From Bradyrhizobium zhanjiangense (GTDB lineage: Bacteria > Pseudomonadota > Alphaproteobacteria > Rhizobiales > Xanthobacteraceae), in the NCBI RefSeq assembly GCF_004114935.1, contig NZ_CP022221.1:868001-932000 (forward strand): a stretch of DNA of 64,000 nucleotides. Reading direction: 5' to 3'. The translations under genes were made by a program, and so were the position numbers. This document shows, one piece after another, positions 14,153-22,939 of this stretch. Each line of letters starts with the position of its first letter. Positions within the stretch are counted from its first letter, which is position 1. Below the pieces are notes generated by a model. The model had not been told where the DNA came from, did no database searches, and saw only the letters and a program-made list of their open reading frames with translations.

Positions 14153-16006
14153 ATGACAGCCGCCTCACGCGGTGATGCTGCGAGCCTGTTCGCAACACCC
14201 AGAACCGTTGCCGAGCATCGCGCCGACGGCAGCATCGTGCTGCGCTCGCCCGAGCCGCTTGGCGAAAGCGCGCGCTGCACCGGCGACTGGCTGGAGCAGT
14301 GGGCGCGGCAAACGCCCGATACGATCTTCCTCGCCGAGCGCGGCAGCGCCGAACGGCCCTGGACCACCGTCACCTACGCGCAGGCGCTGCGGCAGGTACG
14401 GGCGGCCGCGTCCTGGATCCTGGCGCAGGGCCTCAGTGCCGAGCGCCCGCTCGCCATCCTCTCCGACAACAGCATTGATCATGCGCTGCTCGCGCTCGCC
14501 GCGCAGCATGTCGGCGTGCCCTCGGCGGCGATCTCGCCTGCCTATTCGCTGATGTCGAAAGATTTCGACAAGCTCAGGAGCATGATCGCGCTGCTCGAGC
14601 CAGGCGCGATCTATGTCTCCGCGATGAAGCCATTTGCGGCGGCGCTAGATGCGATCGGGCCGCTGCACACGGCGCAGATCATCAGCGGCAATGCCGACGA
14701 TGTCGACGCGCTGTCGTTCCGCACCATCGCGGCGACGCCCGAAACGTCCGACGTCGCAAAAGCCTTCGCCGCGGTGACGCCAGACACGATCGCAAAATTG
14801 CTGTTCACCTCGGGCTCGACCGGTACGCCCAAGGCGGTCATCAACACCCAGCGCATGCTGACATCGAGCCAGCAGGCCAAGGCGCAGACATGGACATTCC
14901 TCGAACCGGGCTGCGGCGATCTCGTGATTCTCGATTGGCTGCCCTGGAGCCACACCTTCGGCGCCAATCACAATTTCAACCTCGTGCTGCGCAACGGCGG
15001 CTCGCTCTACATCGACGGCGGCAAACCGGCTCCGGGCCTGTTTGCGATCTCGCTCGCCAATCTAAGAAGCGTGATTCCGACGGTCTATTTCAACGTGCCA
15101 CGCGGCTTCGACATGCTGATCGCGGCGCTCCGCGGCGATGAGGAGCTGCGCCGCCGCTTCTTCGGCGAGGTGAAGTTCGCGTTCTATGCTGGCGCCGCGC
15201 TGCCGCAGAATCTCTGGGATGCGCTGGAGCAGCTTTCCATCGAGACCGTCGGTCGTGCGTTGCCGATGGTCTCGGCCTGGGGCTCGACCGAAACTTCCCC
15301 GCTCGCGACCGATTGCCATTTCCTCGCAGAACGCTCGGGCAATATCGGCGTGCCCATTCCCGGCACCGAGCTCAAGCTCGTCGCCTCCGGCGATAAGCTG
15401 GAGGTGCGCGTACGCGGTCCCAACGTCACGCCGGGCTATTGGAAGGCGCCCGAGCTGACGAAGCAGGCGTTCGACGAAGAGGGCTTCTATCTCATTGGCG
15501 ACGCCGTGAAGTTTGCCGATGCGAAGCGGCCTGAGCGCGGCCTGTTCTTCGATGGTCGCGTCGCGGAAGATTTCAAGCTCAATTCCGGCACCTGGGTCAG
15601 CGTCGGCACGCTGCGCGTCGCCGGCATCGCCGCATTGGCGCCGCTCGCGCAGGACATCGTCGTCACCGGCCATGGCGGCGACGAGGTGCGCTTCCTGGTG
15701 TTCCCGAATATCGCTGCCTGCCGCGCCCATGCCGGGCTGGGCGAGACGGCAACTGTGAACGACGTGCTGGCGCATGACAAGGTCAGGACCGCGATCGCGC
15801 AAGGTCTGGCACGGCTGAAACAGCAGAGCGGCAACTCCTCCGGCCATGCCACGCGCGCGTTGCTGCTCGCCGAGCCGCCGTCGGTCGACGGCGGCGAGAT
15901 CACCGACAAGGGCTACATCAACCAGCGCGCCGTGCTGACGCGCCGCGCGGATGCGGTGGCGCGGTTGAATGATGATGCGTCGGCGGAGTGGATTGGCTGT
16001 GCTTGA
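14153..16006 (+). CDS. Feruloyl-CoA synthetase (acyl-CoA/aryl-CoA ligase)
   Basis: A 617-residue ANL-superfamily adenylate-forming ligase. The P-loop-like motif KLLFTSGSTGTPKAVINT (about residues 214-231) and the A5/A8-type segments SAWGSTETSPL and GFYLIGDAVKFADAKRPERG are clear. The whole sequence resembles bacterial feruloyl-CoA synthases (Fcs/FerA class). The start is ATG 14153, preceded by GGAGGAAACCCG; the open frame back to 14072 crosses the operator. It activates ferulate or related cinnamates to CoA thioesters with ATP. The enoyl-CoA hydratase/lyase partner is not in this window. Regulation by the divergent MarR protein is inferred from the operator. Confidence 0.85.
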   Translation: MTAASRGDAASLFATPRTVAEHRADGSIVLRSPEPLGESARCTGDWLEQWARQTPDTIFLAERGSAERPWTTVTYAQALRQVRAAASWILAQGLSAERPLAILSDNSIDHALLALAAQHVGVPSAAISPAYSLMSKDFDKLRSMIALLEPGAIYVSAMKPFAAALDAIGPLHTAQIISGNADDVDALSFRTIAATPETSDVAKAFAAVTPDTIAKLLFTSGSTGTPKAVINTQRMLTSSQQAKAQTWTFLEPGCGDLVILDWLPWSHTFGANHNFNLVLRNGGSLYIDGGKPAPGLFAISLANLRSVIPTVYFNVPRGFDMLIAALRGDEELRRRFFGEVKFAFYAGAALPQNLWDALEQLSIETVGRALPMVSAWGSTETSPLATDCHFLAERSGNIGVPIPGTELKLVASGDKLEVRVRGPNVTPGYWKAPELTKQAFDEEGFYLIGDAVKFADAKRPERGLFFDGRVAEDFKLNSGTWVSVGTLRVAGIAALAPLAQDIVVTGHGGDEVRFLVFPNIAACRAHAGLGETATVNDVLAHDKVRTAIAQGLARLKQQSGNSSGHATRALLLAEPPSVDGGEITDKGYINQRAVLTRRADAVARLNDDASAEWIGCA

Positions 16007-16019
16007 CCGGGCGCTCTCC

Positions 16020-16655
16020 TCACACCTTCTTCGCTTCCACCGCCATTCGCACCGCGAGCCCGGCCAGCACCGTGCCCATCAGCCAGCGCTGCAACAGCAT
16101 CCAGCTCGGCCGGCTCGCCAGGAACAGCGCGATCGATCCGGCCGCGAGCGCGATCATCGCATTGACGCTGACGCTGATCGCGATCTGGATCGCCCCTAAC
16201 ACCACCGACTGTGTCAGCACGCTGCCGGCGGTCGGATCGATGAACTGCGGCAGCAGCGCCAGATACAGCATCGCGATCTTCGGGTTGAGCAGGTTGGTGA
16301 CGAAGCCCATCGCGAACAATTTGCGCGGGCTGTCGATCGCGAGCTTCCTGACCTGGAACGGCGAGCGCCCGCCCGGCTTCACCGCCTGCCAGGCGAGCCA
16401 CAGCAGATAGCCGGCGCCAGCGAAGCGCAGCGCGTCATAGGCGAAGGGAATGGCGAGCAGCAGCGCCGTGATGCCGAACGCCGCGCACAGCATGTAGAAC
16501 ACGAAGCCCAGCGCCACGCCGCCGAGCGAGACGATGCCCGCCGCCGGCCCCTGCGTGATCGAGCGCGAGATCAGGTAGATCATGTTCGGCCCGGGCGTGA
16601 GCACGAGGCCGAGGCAGACGAGGGCAAAGCCGAGCAGGGCAGGAGTGTGGGGCAT
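16020..16655 (-). CDS. LysE/RhtB family translocator
   Basis: A 211-residue inner-membrane exporter of amino acids or related metabolites with about six hydrophobic helices. The family signature LGLVLTPGPNMIYLISRSIT (about residues 15-34) and the middle motif KLFAMGFVTNLLNPKIAMLY (about 109-128) are intact. It is convergent with the feruloyl-CoA synthetase gene, 13 bases apart, and separated from polA by a family A repeat. The exported compound cannot be told from sequence. Confidence 0.9.
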   Translation of the reverse strand: MPHTPALLGFALVCLGLVLTPGPNMIYLISRSITQGPAAGIVSLGGVALGFVFYMLCAAFGITALLLAIPFAYDALRFAGAGYLLWLAWQAVKPGGRSPFQVRKLAIDSPRKLFAMGFVTNLLNPKIAMLYLALLPQFIDPTAGSVLTQSVVLGAIQIAISVSVNAMIALAAGSIALFLASRPSWMLLQRWLMGTVLAGLAVRMAVEAKKV

Positions 16656-16765
16656 GGGTGAACCGGTGCGGAGGACGCGATGGTTCTAATATGCGCGGCG
16701 AAGTGGGGCCATCGCGCAATTGCACGGAGGACAATTGAGTTTCTGGGCGCGCGCTCGCTGCGCTC

Positions 16766-16918
16766 CCTCGCCCCGTTCTTACGGGGAGAGGGTTGGGATG
16801 AGGGGCTTCTCTCCACGGATGAGATCGCCGAGAGGCCTGTACCCTCACCCGGATCGCGCCGGACGATGCTCCGCATCGCCGGCGGCGATCCGACCTCTCC
16901 CCGCAAGCGGGAAGAAGC
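16766..16918. repeat. Family A repeat
   Basis: The arms are cgccccgttcttacggggag near 16770 and cctctccccgcaagcgggaa ending near 16913, with the family's interior (ggatcgcgccggacgatgct). It occupies most of the 275-base gap between polA and the LysE gene. I see no gene in the gap. Confidence 0.75.
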
Positions 16919-16930
16919 GAAGAGACAGCT

Positions 16931-19900
16931 TCAATGCGCCTCGTCCCAGTTCGTCGCGGCACGCGCATCGACATGCAGCGGCACCGACAGCAGCACGGCC
17001 GGGAACGGGGCGTCCTGCATCACGTGCTGCACCACGGGCAGCGTCGCCTCGACTTCGGCGTCCGGCACCTCGAAGATCAATTCGTCATGCACCTGGAGCA
17101 GCATCTGCGCCGACAGCTTCTTCTTGACCAGCGCATCTTCCACGCGCGTCATGGCGCGCCGGATGATATCGGCGGCGGTGCCCTGGAGACGGGCGTTGAT
17201 CGCGGCGCGCTCGTTGAAAGCGCGCACCGAGGCGTTGGAGGCCTTGATATCGGGGTAGTGGCATTTGCGGCCGAACAGCGTGGTGACGTAGCCGTAGCTG
17301 CGGCAGAAGTCGCGCGTCTCGTCCATATAGGCGCGGATGCCGGGGAAGCGCTCGAAGTATTTCTTGATGTAGGCCGAGGCCTCCTCGCGCGCGATGCCGA
17401 GCTGGTTGGCGAGTCCGAACGCCGAGATGCCGTAGATGATGCCGAAATTGATCGCTTTGGCGCGGCGGCGGATTTCGCTGGGCATGCCCTTGATCGGGAC
17501 GCCGAACATTTCCGACGCGGTCATGGCGTGAATGTCGAGCCCGTCGCGGAACGCCTGCTTCAGCACAGGAATGTCGGCGATCTCCGCCAGCAGCCGCAGC
17601 TCGATCTGCGAATAGTCGGCGGAGACCAGCTTGTGCCCGGGCGTCGCGACGAAGGCCCGGCGGATCTTGCGGCCGTCCTCGGTGCGCACCGGGATGTTCT
17701 GCAAGTTCGGCTCGTTCGACGACAGCCGGCCGGTCGTGGTCGCGGCCAGCGCGTAAGTGGTGTGTACGCGGTGGGTCTGCGGATTGACGTAAGTCGGCAG
17801 CGCGTCGGTATAGGTCGATTTCAGCTTCGAGACCTGGCGCCACTCCAAAATCTTCTTCGGGAAGTCGTGGCCCTGCTCGGCGAGCTCATCGAGCACCTGG
17901 GCGGTGGTCGACCATGCGCCGGTTTTTGTCTTGCTGCCCCCCGGCAATCCCATCTTGCCGAACAGGATGTCGCCGATCTGCTTGGGGCTGCCGACATTGA
18001 CCGGCTCGCCTGCGATCTCCTGGATCTCGGCTTCGACCCGCGCCGCGGTCTGGGCGAATTCGCCCGACAACCGCGACAGCACCTGACGGTCGATCGAGAT
18101 GCCGCGCCGCTCCATGCGTGCCAGCACGGATACCAGCGGCCGTTCCAGCGTCTCGTAGATGGTGGTCATGTGCTCGGCGACGAGGCGCGGCATCAGCACG
18201 CGCCAGACGCGCAGGGCAATGTCGGCGCCTTCCGCCGATAAGGGGGCGGCCTTGTCGATCGGCACCTGGTCGAAGGTGATCCTGCCCTTGCCGCTGCCGA
18301 GCAGCCCGTTCTCCTTCAGCATGGCATGGCCGAACCAGCGCTCGGACAGCGATTCGATCGCATGCGAGCCGCGGCCGGCATCGAGCACGTAGGAGATCAG
18401 TTGCGCGTCGTCGATGTTGCGCAAGGTGATGCCGTGCTGTGCCAGCATCACCGCGGTGAACTTGACGTCGAAGCCGATCTTGAGGATGCCTGACGATTCC
18501 AGCACCGGCCGCAGCGCTTGGATCGCGTCGTCGTGCTTGACCTGGTCGGGTGCCAGGCCCGCGTCGAACAGGCCGGCGCCGCCGCCGGATTGCTTGTGCG
18601 CCAGCGGCACATAGCAGGCCTCGTTTGGCGCCACCGCCAGTGCGATGCCGCAGAGATCGGCCTGCATGGGATTGATCGAATTCGCTCTCGTCTCGATCGC
18701 GACATGGCCGGCATCATGGATGAGCGCAATGAAAGCGTTGAGCTCTTTGAGCGTCTTGATCGCCTGATACTTGCCGCGCTCGACTGGAAGCTTGCGCAGC
18801 GCCTCTTCGCGCGCGGCGGCGAGCGAAATCGGCGCACCCTTCGGGCTCGCGGCCTTGTCCTCCTTGCTTGCCGATTTGTTGCGCTCGCGCGGAGCAGCTT
18901 GCGCCGGCGTGCCGGTTCCCGGCGCGGGCACCACATCCGAGGGCGGCAGCGGCGAGAATACGCTGGCGCCCTTGGCATAGCCGGGATCGGCATCGACGTT
19001 GGCGGGATCGATCTGCGAATAGTCGGCGACGCGCCGCGTCAGCGTCGTGAATTCCATCGCCTTCAAGAAGGCGATCAGCTTGCGTGCATCCGGCTCGTGG
19101 ACGGCGAGGTCGTCGAGAGGCACCTCGAGCTCGACCTTGTCATCGAGCAGCACGAGCTGCCGCGAGATCCGCGCCTTCTCCGCGTTCTCGAGCAGCGCCT
19201 CGCGCCGCTTCGGCTGTTTGATCTCGCCGGCACGGAACAACAATTGATCGAGGTCGCCGTATTCGGTGATCAGCTGCGCCGCGGTCTTGACGCCGATACC
19301 GGGCACCCCAGGCACGTTGTCGGTGGAATCGCCGGCGAGCGCCTGCACCTCCGCCACCTTCTCCGGCGGCACGCCGAATTTCTCGATCACCTCGGGGATG
19401 CCGATGCGGCGGTCCTTCATGGTGTCGTACATGGTGACGCAATCGGTGACGAGCTGCATCAGGTCCTTGTCGGAGGACACGATGGTCGCGCTCGCGCCGC
19501 GCTCGCAGGCCTGCCGCACATAGGTCGCGATCAGATCGTCCGCCTCGAACCCGACCTGTTCCAGGCAGGGCAGGTCGAAGGCGCGCACGGCCTCGCGGAT
19601 CAGCGCGAATTGCGGGATCAGATCGTCAGGCGCCGGTGGCCGGTGCGCCTTGTAGTCGGGATAGATCTTGTTGCGGAAAGTGATTTCCGACTTGTCGAAG
19701 ATGATCGCCAGATGCGTCGGCCGGTTGTCCTCGGGCATGTCGCGCAACAGCTTCCACAGCATGTTGCAGAAGCCGAGCACGGCGTTGACCTGGAGGCCGT
19801 CGGACTTGCGGTTCAGCGGCGGCAGCGCGTGATAGGCGCGGAAGATGTAGGAGGAACCGTCGACCAGGAAGACATGGTCGCCCTTGCCGGCCGCCTTCGC

Positions 19901-20026
19901 CGCGACCGGCTTGGCAGTAGCTTTGGCAGCAGCGGATTTGCTCTCGGCGGCCGCCTTGGGCGCGGCAGCCTTGGTTTCAGCTTTGGCGGTGGTCTTCGGG
20001 GACGTTTTGGGTGCGGTTTTGGGCAT
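16931..20026 (-). CDS. polA: DNA polymerase I
   Basis: A 1,031-residue family A polymerase, longer than the E. coli enzyme (928). Residues 1-48 are a Lys/Ala/Pro-rich tail unlike the rest. The 5' nuclease domain starts at VFLVDGSSYIFRAYHALP. The polymerase motifs are intact: A (DYSQIELRLLAEIAD), B (RRAKAINFGIIYG) and C (QVHDELIFEV). The 3'-5' exonuclease domain is present but has lost its catalytic residues. The DTE motif reads IETRANS (about 443), the second Asp is Thr in GFDVKFTAV (about 517), and YxxxD is LSAEG (about 599). It should replicate and nick-translate but is not expected to proofread. The gene is apparently monocistronic. Confidence 0.96.
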   Translation of the reverse strand: MPKTAPKTSPKTTAKAETKAAAPKAAAESKSAAAKATAKPVAAKAAGKGDHVFLVDGSSYIFRAYHALPPLNRKSDGLQVNAVLGFCNMLWKLLRDMPEDNRPTHLAIIFDKSEITFRNKIYPDYKAHRPPAPDDLIPQFALIREAVRAFDLPCLEQVGFEADDLIATYVRQACERGASATIVSSDKDLMQLVTDCVTMYDTMKDRRIGIPEVIEKFGVPPEKVAEVQALAGDSTDNVPGVPGIGVKTAAQLITEYGDLDQLLFRAGEIKQPKRREALLENAEKARISRQLVLLDDKVELEVPLDDLAVHEPDARKLIAFLKAMEFTTLTRRVADYSQIDPANVDADPGYAKGASVFSPLPPSDVVPAPGTGTPAQAAPRERNKSASKEDKAASPKGAPISLAAAREEALRKLPVERGKYQAIKTLKELNAFIALIHDAGHVAIETRANSINPMQADLCGIALAVAPNEACYVPLAHKQSGGGAGLFDAGLAPDQVKHDDAIQALRPVLESSGILKIGFDVKFTAVMLAQHGITLRNIDDAQLISYVLDAGRGSHAIESLSERWFGHAMLKENGLLGSGKGRITFDQVPIDKAAPLSAEGADIALRVWRVLMPRLVAEHMTTIYETLERPLVSVLARMERRGISIDRQVLSRLSGEFAQTAARVEAEIQEIAGEPVNVGSPKQIGDILFGKMGLPGGSKTKTGAWSTTAQVLDELAEQGHDFPKKILEWRQVSKLKSTYTDALPTYVNPQTHRVHTTYALAATTTGRLSSNEPNLQNIPVRTEDGRKIRRAFVATPGHKLVSADYSQIELRLLAEIADIPVLKQAFRDGLDIHAMTASEMFGVPIKGMPSEIRRRAKAINFGIIYGISAFGLANQLGIAREEASAYIKKYFERFPGIRAYMDETRDFCRSYGYVTTLFGRKCHYPDIKASNASVRAFNERAAINARLQGTAADIIRRAMTRVEDALVKKKLSAQMLLQVHDELIFEVPDAEVEATLPVVQHVMQDAPFPAVLLSVPLHVDARAATNWDEAH

Positions 20027-20104
20027 GGCCGCAATGTATGAATTTTTGCGGGCTTTGACAGCCTTGGAAGGCGGATTTTTGGCTCGCTGGCGCCACTATC
20101 CCCA

Positions 20105-20216
20105 CTGTCATTCCCCGCGAATGCGGGGAATCCAGTAACGCCGCGGCCTATCGGTCGATGACGACTGTCTCTGGGATACTGGGTCGCCCGGTCAAGCCGG
20201 GCGACGACAGCGATCT
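20105..20216. repeat. Family C palindromic intergenic repeat
   Basis: The arms ccccgcgaatgcggggaatccagta and actgggtcgcccggtcaagccgggcgacgac (each a small hairpin) frame a short variable centre. It lies between polA and the acyltransferase gene. Confidence 0.8.
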
Positions 20217-20219
20217 CGG

Positions 20220-21287
20220 TCACTCCGCCGCCTGCAACACCGCCCCCGCCTTCTTCGGCGCGATCCAGAACGCGTCCGGCCGCTCGAACAGGAAGCTGGC
20301 GTTGAGCCGCAGCGCGACCTGCCAGATCGCGAGCGCTCCGAGCACGCCGAGAACCGTGACGACCAGCGACACCGTGCCGATATCGGCGATGACGCCCGTG
20401 CGTAGCAGCAGCGTCCGCGTCGCCGCCATCGGCAGGAAGAAGGCGAGGTAGATCACGATCGAATGCTCGCCGCAGAAGCGGAGGAAATTCAGCCATTGCG
20501 CGCGCGCGAGCAGCGTGCCCATCGTGATGATGGCGCAGGCACCGGCGAAGCCCAGCACGAGCGAGACGATCTTCCATTCGCTGGCGCCGAATGTGACCAG
20601 TCCGGCATTGACCAATACCCAGGTCGCGAGCGCTGCAAGCGCAAAGGCCGGATGCTTCCGTGCGCGATCCGACAGGGCGAACACGTAAGGCGCGAACAGA
20701 TAGCCTGAATAGAAATAAACGAAACGCGCGCAGAACTCGTCGATGACGGTCCAGCCCGTCGTGACGCGCGCCGTCTCCAGCGCGGCGGCGACGAGCCAGA
20801 TCGCGAGCGGCGGGATTTTGCGTGTCAGTTTTGTGACGACGAAGAAGATCGGCAGCAGATAGATGAACCACAGCGTGCCGAACGGCTCGATGAAGGATTC
20901 GAGGTACAACAGCCCAACGTCGCGCCAGCTCGTTTCCGCCGCGAAGGCCGGCGCCTTGAAGCCGAATTGGATTGTCACCCAGACGACATAGAAATAGGCG
21001 AAATGCACCACCTTGCGGTCGAGATAGGTTCGCCAGTCTCGGTCGATCACCAGGGACAGGAACAGGCCCGAAATCAGGAAGAAATCCGGCATCCGGAATG
21101 GCTTTGCGAAGGCCACGGCGACGTGCATGAAGCCGGTCTGTCCGGCGGCGAGTTCGACCCCGAGGACCGAATGCATCATCACGACCATGACGATGCAGAT
21201 GCCCTTGGCGTAGTCGACCCAGTCGACACGCACGGCAGAAGGGGCCTTGGAACGCCCGCCCGCAGCGATTGTGCCTGATCGTGCCAT
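20220..21287 (-). CDS. Acyltransferase 3 family membrane protein
   Basis: A 355-residue integral membrane O-acyltransferase (OafA/YrhL-like acyltransferase 3) with about ten hydrophobic helices. The N-terminal motif RVDWVDYAKGICIVMVVMMH contains the family's D/R-x10-H pattern, with the presumed catalytic His at about residue 39. FRMPDFFLISGLFLSL and FGTLWFIYLLPIFFV are further family landmarks. Such proteins acetylate or succinylate surface glycans. It is divergent from the UDP-glucose dehydrogenase gene, which supplies a glycan precursor, so a role in cell-surface polysaccharide is plausible. The acceptor is unknown. Confidence 0.88.
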   Translation of the reverse strand: MARSGTIAAGGRSKAPSAVRVDWVDYAKGICIVMVVMMHSVLGVELAAGQTGFMHVAVAFAKPFRMPDFFLISGLFLSLVIDRDWRTYLDRKVVHFAYFYVVWVTIQFGFKAPAFAAETSWRDVGLLYLESFIEPFGTLWFIYLLPIFFVVTKLTRKIPPLAIWLVAAALETARVTTGWTVIDEFCARFVYFYSGYLFAPYVFALSDRARKHPAFALAALATWVLVNAGLVTFGASEWKIVSLVLGFAGACAIITMGTLLARAQWLNFLRFCGEHSIVIYLAFFLPMAATRTLLLRTGVIADIGTVSLVVTVLGVLGALAIWQVALRLNASFLFERPDAFWIAPKKAGAVLQAAE

Positions 21288-21481
21288 GATGTCCCTTCTT
21301 GAGGCGTGTTCCGCCAGTCCCTGTCCGTCAGCGGGGCAGTGTGGCGCCTTGCGGTTTCAGACTTCTTTACCGGTTCAATTTCCGTACCGCTTTTTTGTAT
21401 GCGCCACTGTTCCCTCCCCTCAGGAAAATGCTAAACCGCCTCACGTCGGGGTTTCTTAACCAATCTAAAACAGGGATTTTC

Positions 21482-22798
21482 ATGCGCATCGCGATGATCG
21501 GCACGGGCTATGTGGGACTGGTGTCCGGGGCCTGCTTTGCGGATTTCGGTCACGACGTCACCTGCGTCGACAAGGACGAGAAGAAGATCGCTGGCCTTCA
21601 TCGCGGCGAAATCCCGATCTACGAGCCCGGGCTGGACGAGCTGGTCGCGAACAATGTGAAAGCCAAGCGGCTGGACTTCACCACCGACCTGTCCAAGCCG
21701 GTCGCGGAGGCCGATGCCGTCTTCATCGCGGTCGGCACGCCCTCGCGCCGCGGCGATGGTCACGCCGACCTCTCCTATGTCTACGCGGCCGCCCGTGAGA
21801 TCGCGCAATCGCTCACCGGCTTCACCGTCGTGGTGACGAAGTCGACCGTGCCGGTCGGCACCGGCGACGAGGTCGAGCGCATCATCCGCGAGACCAATCC
21901 GTCGGCCGACGTCGTCGTCGCCTCCAACCCCGAATTCCTGCGCGAAGGCGCCGCGATCCGCGACTTCAAATTCCCCGACCGCATCGTGGTCGGCACCTCC
22001 GACGAGCGCGGCCGCAAGGTGATGGGCGACATCTATCGTCCGTTGTCGCTGAACCAGGCGCCGTTGATGTTCACGGCGCGCCGCACCGCCGAGATGATCA
22101 AGTACGCCGCCAACGCGTTCCTGGCGACCAAGATTACCTTCATCAACGAGATCGCCGATCTCTCGGAAAAAGCCGGCGCCAACGTCCAGGAAGTCGCGCG
22201 GGGCATTGGCCTCGACAACCGCATCGGCACCAAATTCCTGCACGCGGGTCCCGGCTTCGGCGGCTCGTGCTTCCCGAAGGACACCAAGGCGCTGATCAAG
22301 ATCGCGCAGGACTACGACGTCTCCTTGCGCATCGTCGAATCCGTGCTCGCCGTCAACGAGAACCGCAAGCGCGCGATGGCGCGCAAAGTGAGCCAGGCGC
22401 TCGGCGGCTCGCTGCGCGGCAAGACCATCGCGGTGCTCGGCCTCACCTTCAAGCCCGACACCGACGACATGCGCGATGCGCCGTCGATCCCGCTGGTGAC
22501 CGGCCTGATCGACATGGGCGCAAATGTGAAGGCGTTCGATCCCGTCGGCATGGAGCAGGCCAGGAGCGAGCTGCCCAACATCACCTATTGCGAGGATGCC
22601 TATACCTGCGCGCAAGGTGCCGACGCGCTCGTCATCGTCACCGAATGGGTGCAGTTCCGTGCGCTCGATCTCGACCGGCTGAAGGCGACCATGGCAAAGC
22701 CCGTCGTCGTCGACCTCCGCAACATCTACCGCCCCGAGGACATGGAAGCCGCCGGCTTCGTCTACGAGAGCATCGGCCGCCCGTCGGTGCAGGGCTGA
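21482..22798 (+). CDS. UDP-glucose 6-dehydrogenase
   Basis: A 438-residue enzyme that oxidises UDP-glucose to UDP-glucuronate with two NAD+. The start is ATG 21482 (MRIAMIGTGYVGLVSGACF), whose GxGYVG is the Rossmann NAD motif; the long frame upstream to 21299 is rejected. The catalytic Cys lies in GFGGSCFPKDT (about residue 260), preceded by the conserved EMIKYAANAFLATKI. The C-terminal domain has LGLTFKPDTDDMRDAPS. The product feeds exopolysaccharide, capsule and LPS synthesis. A family C repeat follows. RkpK and Ugd are the usual names in rhizobia. Confidence 0.95.
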   Translation: MRIAMIGTGYVGLVSGACFADFGHDVTCVDKDEKKIAGLHRGEIPIYEPGLDELVANNVKAKRLDFTTDLSKPVAEADAVFIAVGTPSRRGDGHADLSYVYAAAREIAQSLTGFTVVVTKSTVPVGTGDEVERIIRETNPSADVVVASNPEFLREGAAIRDFKFPDRIVVGTSDERGRKVMGDIYRPLSLNQAPLMFTARRTAEMIKYAANAFLATKITFINEIADLSEKAGANVQEVARGIGLDNRIGTKFLHAGPGFGGSCFPKDTKALIKIAQDYDVSLRIVESVLAVNENRKRAMARKVSQALGGSLRGKTIAVLGLTFKPDTDDMRDAPSIPLVTGLIDMGANVKAFDPVGMEQARSELPNITYCEDAYTCAQGADALVIVTEWVQFRALDLDRLKATMAKPVVVDLRNIYRPEDMEAAGFVYESIGRPSVQG

Positions 22799-22809
22799 TA
22801 GCTACACAT

Positions 22810-22905
22810 GATTGTCAGACCCCGCGAAGGCGGGGTATCCAGTAGCCCGTGACCTTCGTAATAACTGGGATCCGAGTTACTGGATCGCCGGCCCCAGTGC
22901 GCAAT
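22810..22905. repeat. Family C repeat
   Basis: The arms are accccgcgaaggcggggtatccagta and actggatcgccggccc around the usual variable centre. It ends close to the HrpB helicase start. Confidence 0.7.
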
Positions 22906-22939
22906 TGCGTACAGGGCAGACGATGACGGACCGAGACTT

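Noticed and set aside
14072..14373. N-terminal extension of the MarR protein to 14373
   Set aside because: It would run through the operator and overlap the divergent synthetase gene; GTG 14001 has a good ribosome site.
18518..20041. Plus-strand ORF of 507 codons opposite polA
   Set aside because: Antisense shadow of the polymerase; composition is Arg/Asp-rich without motifs.
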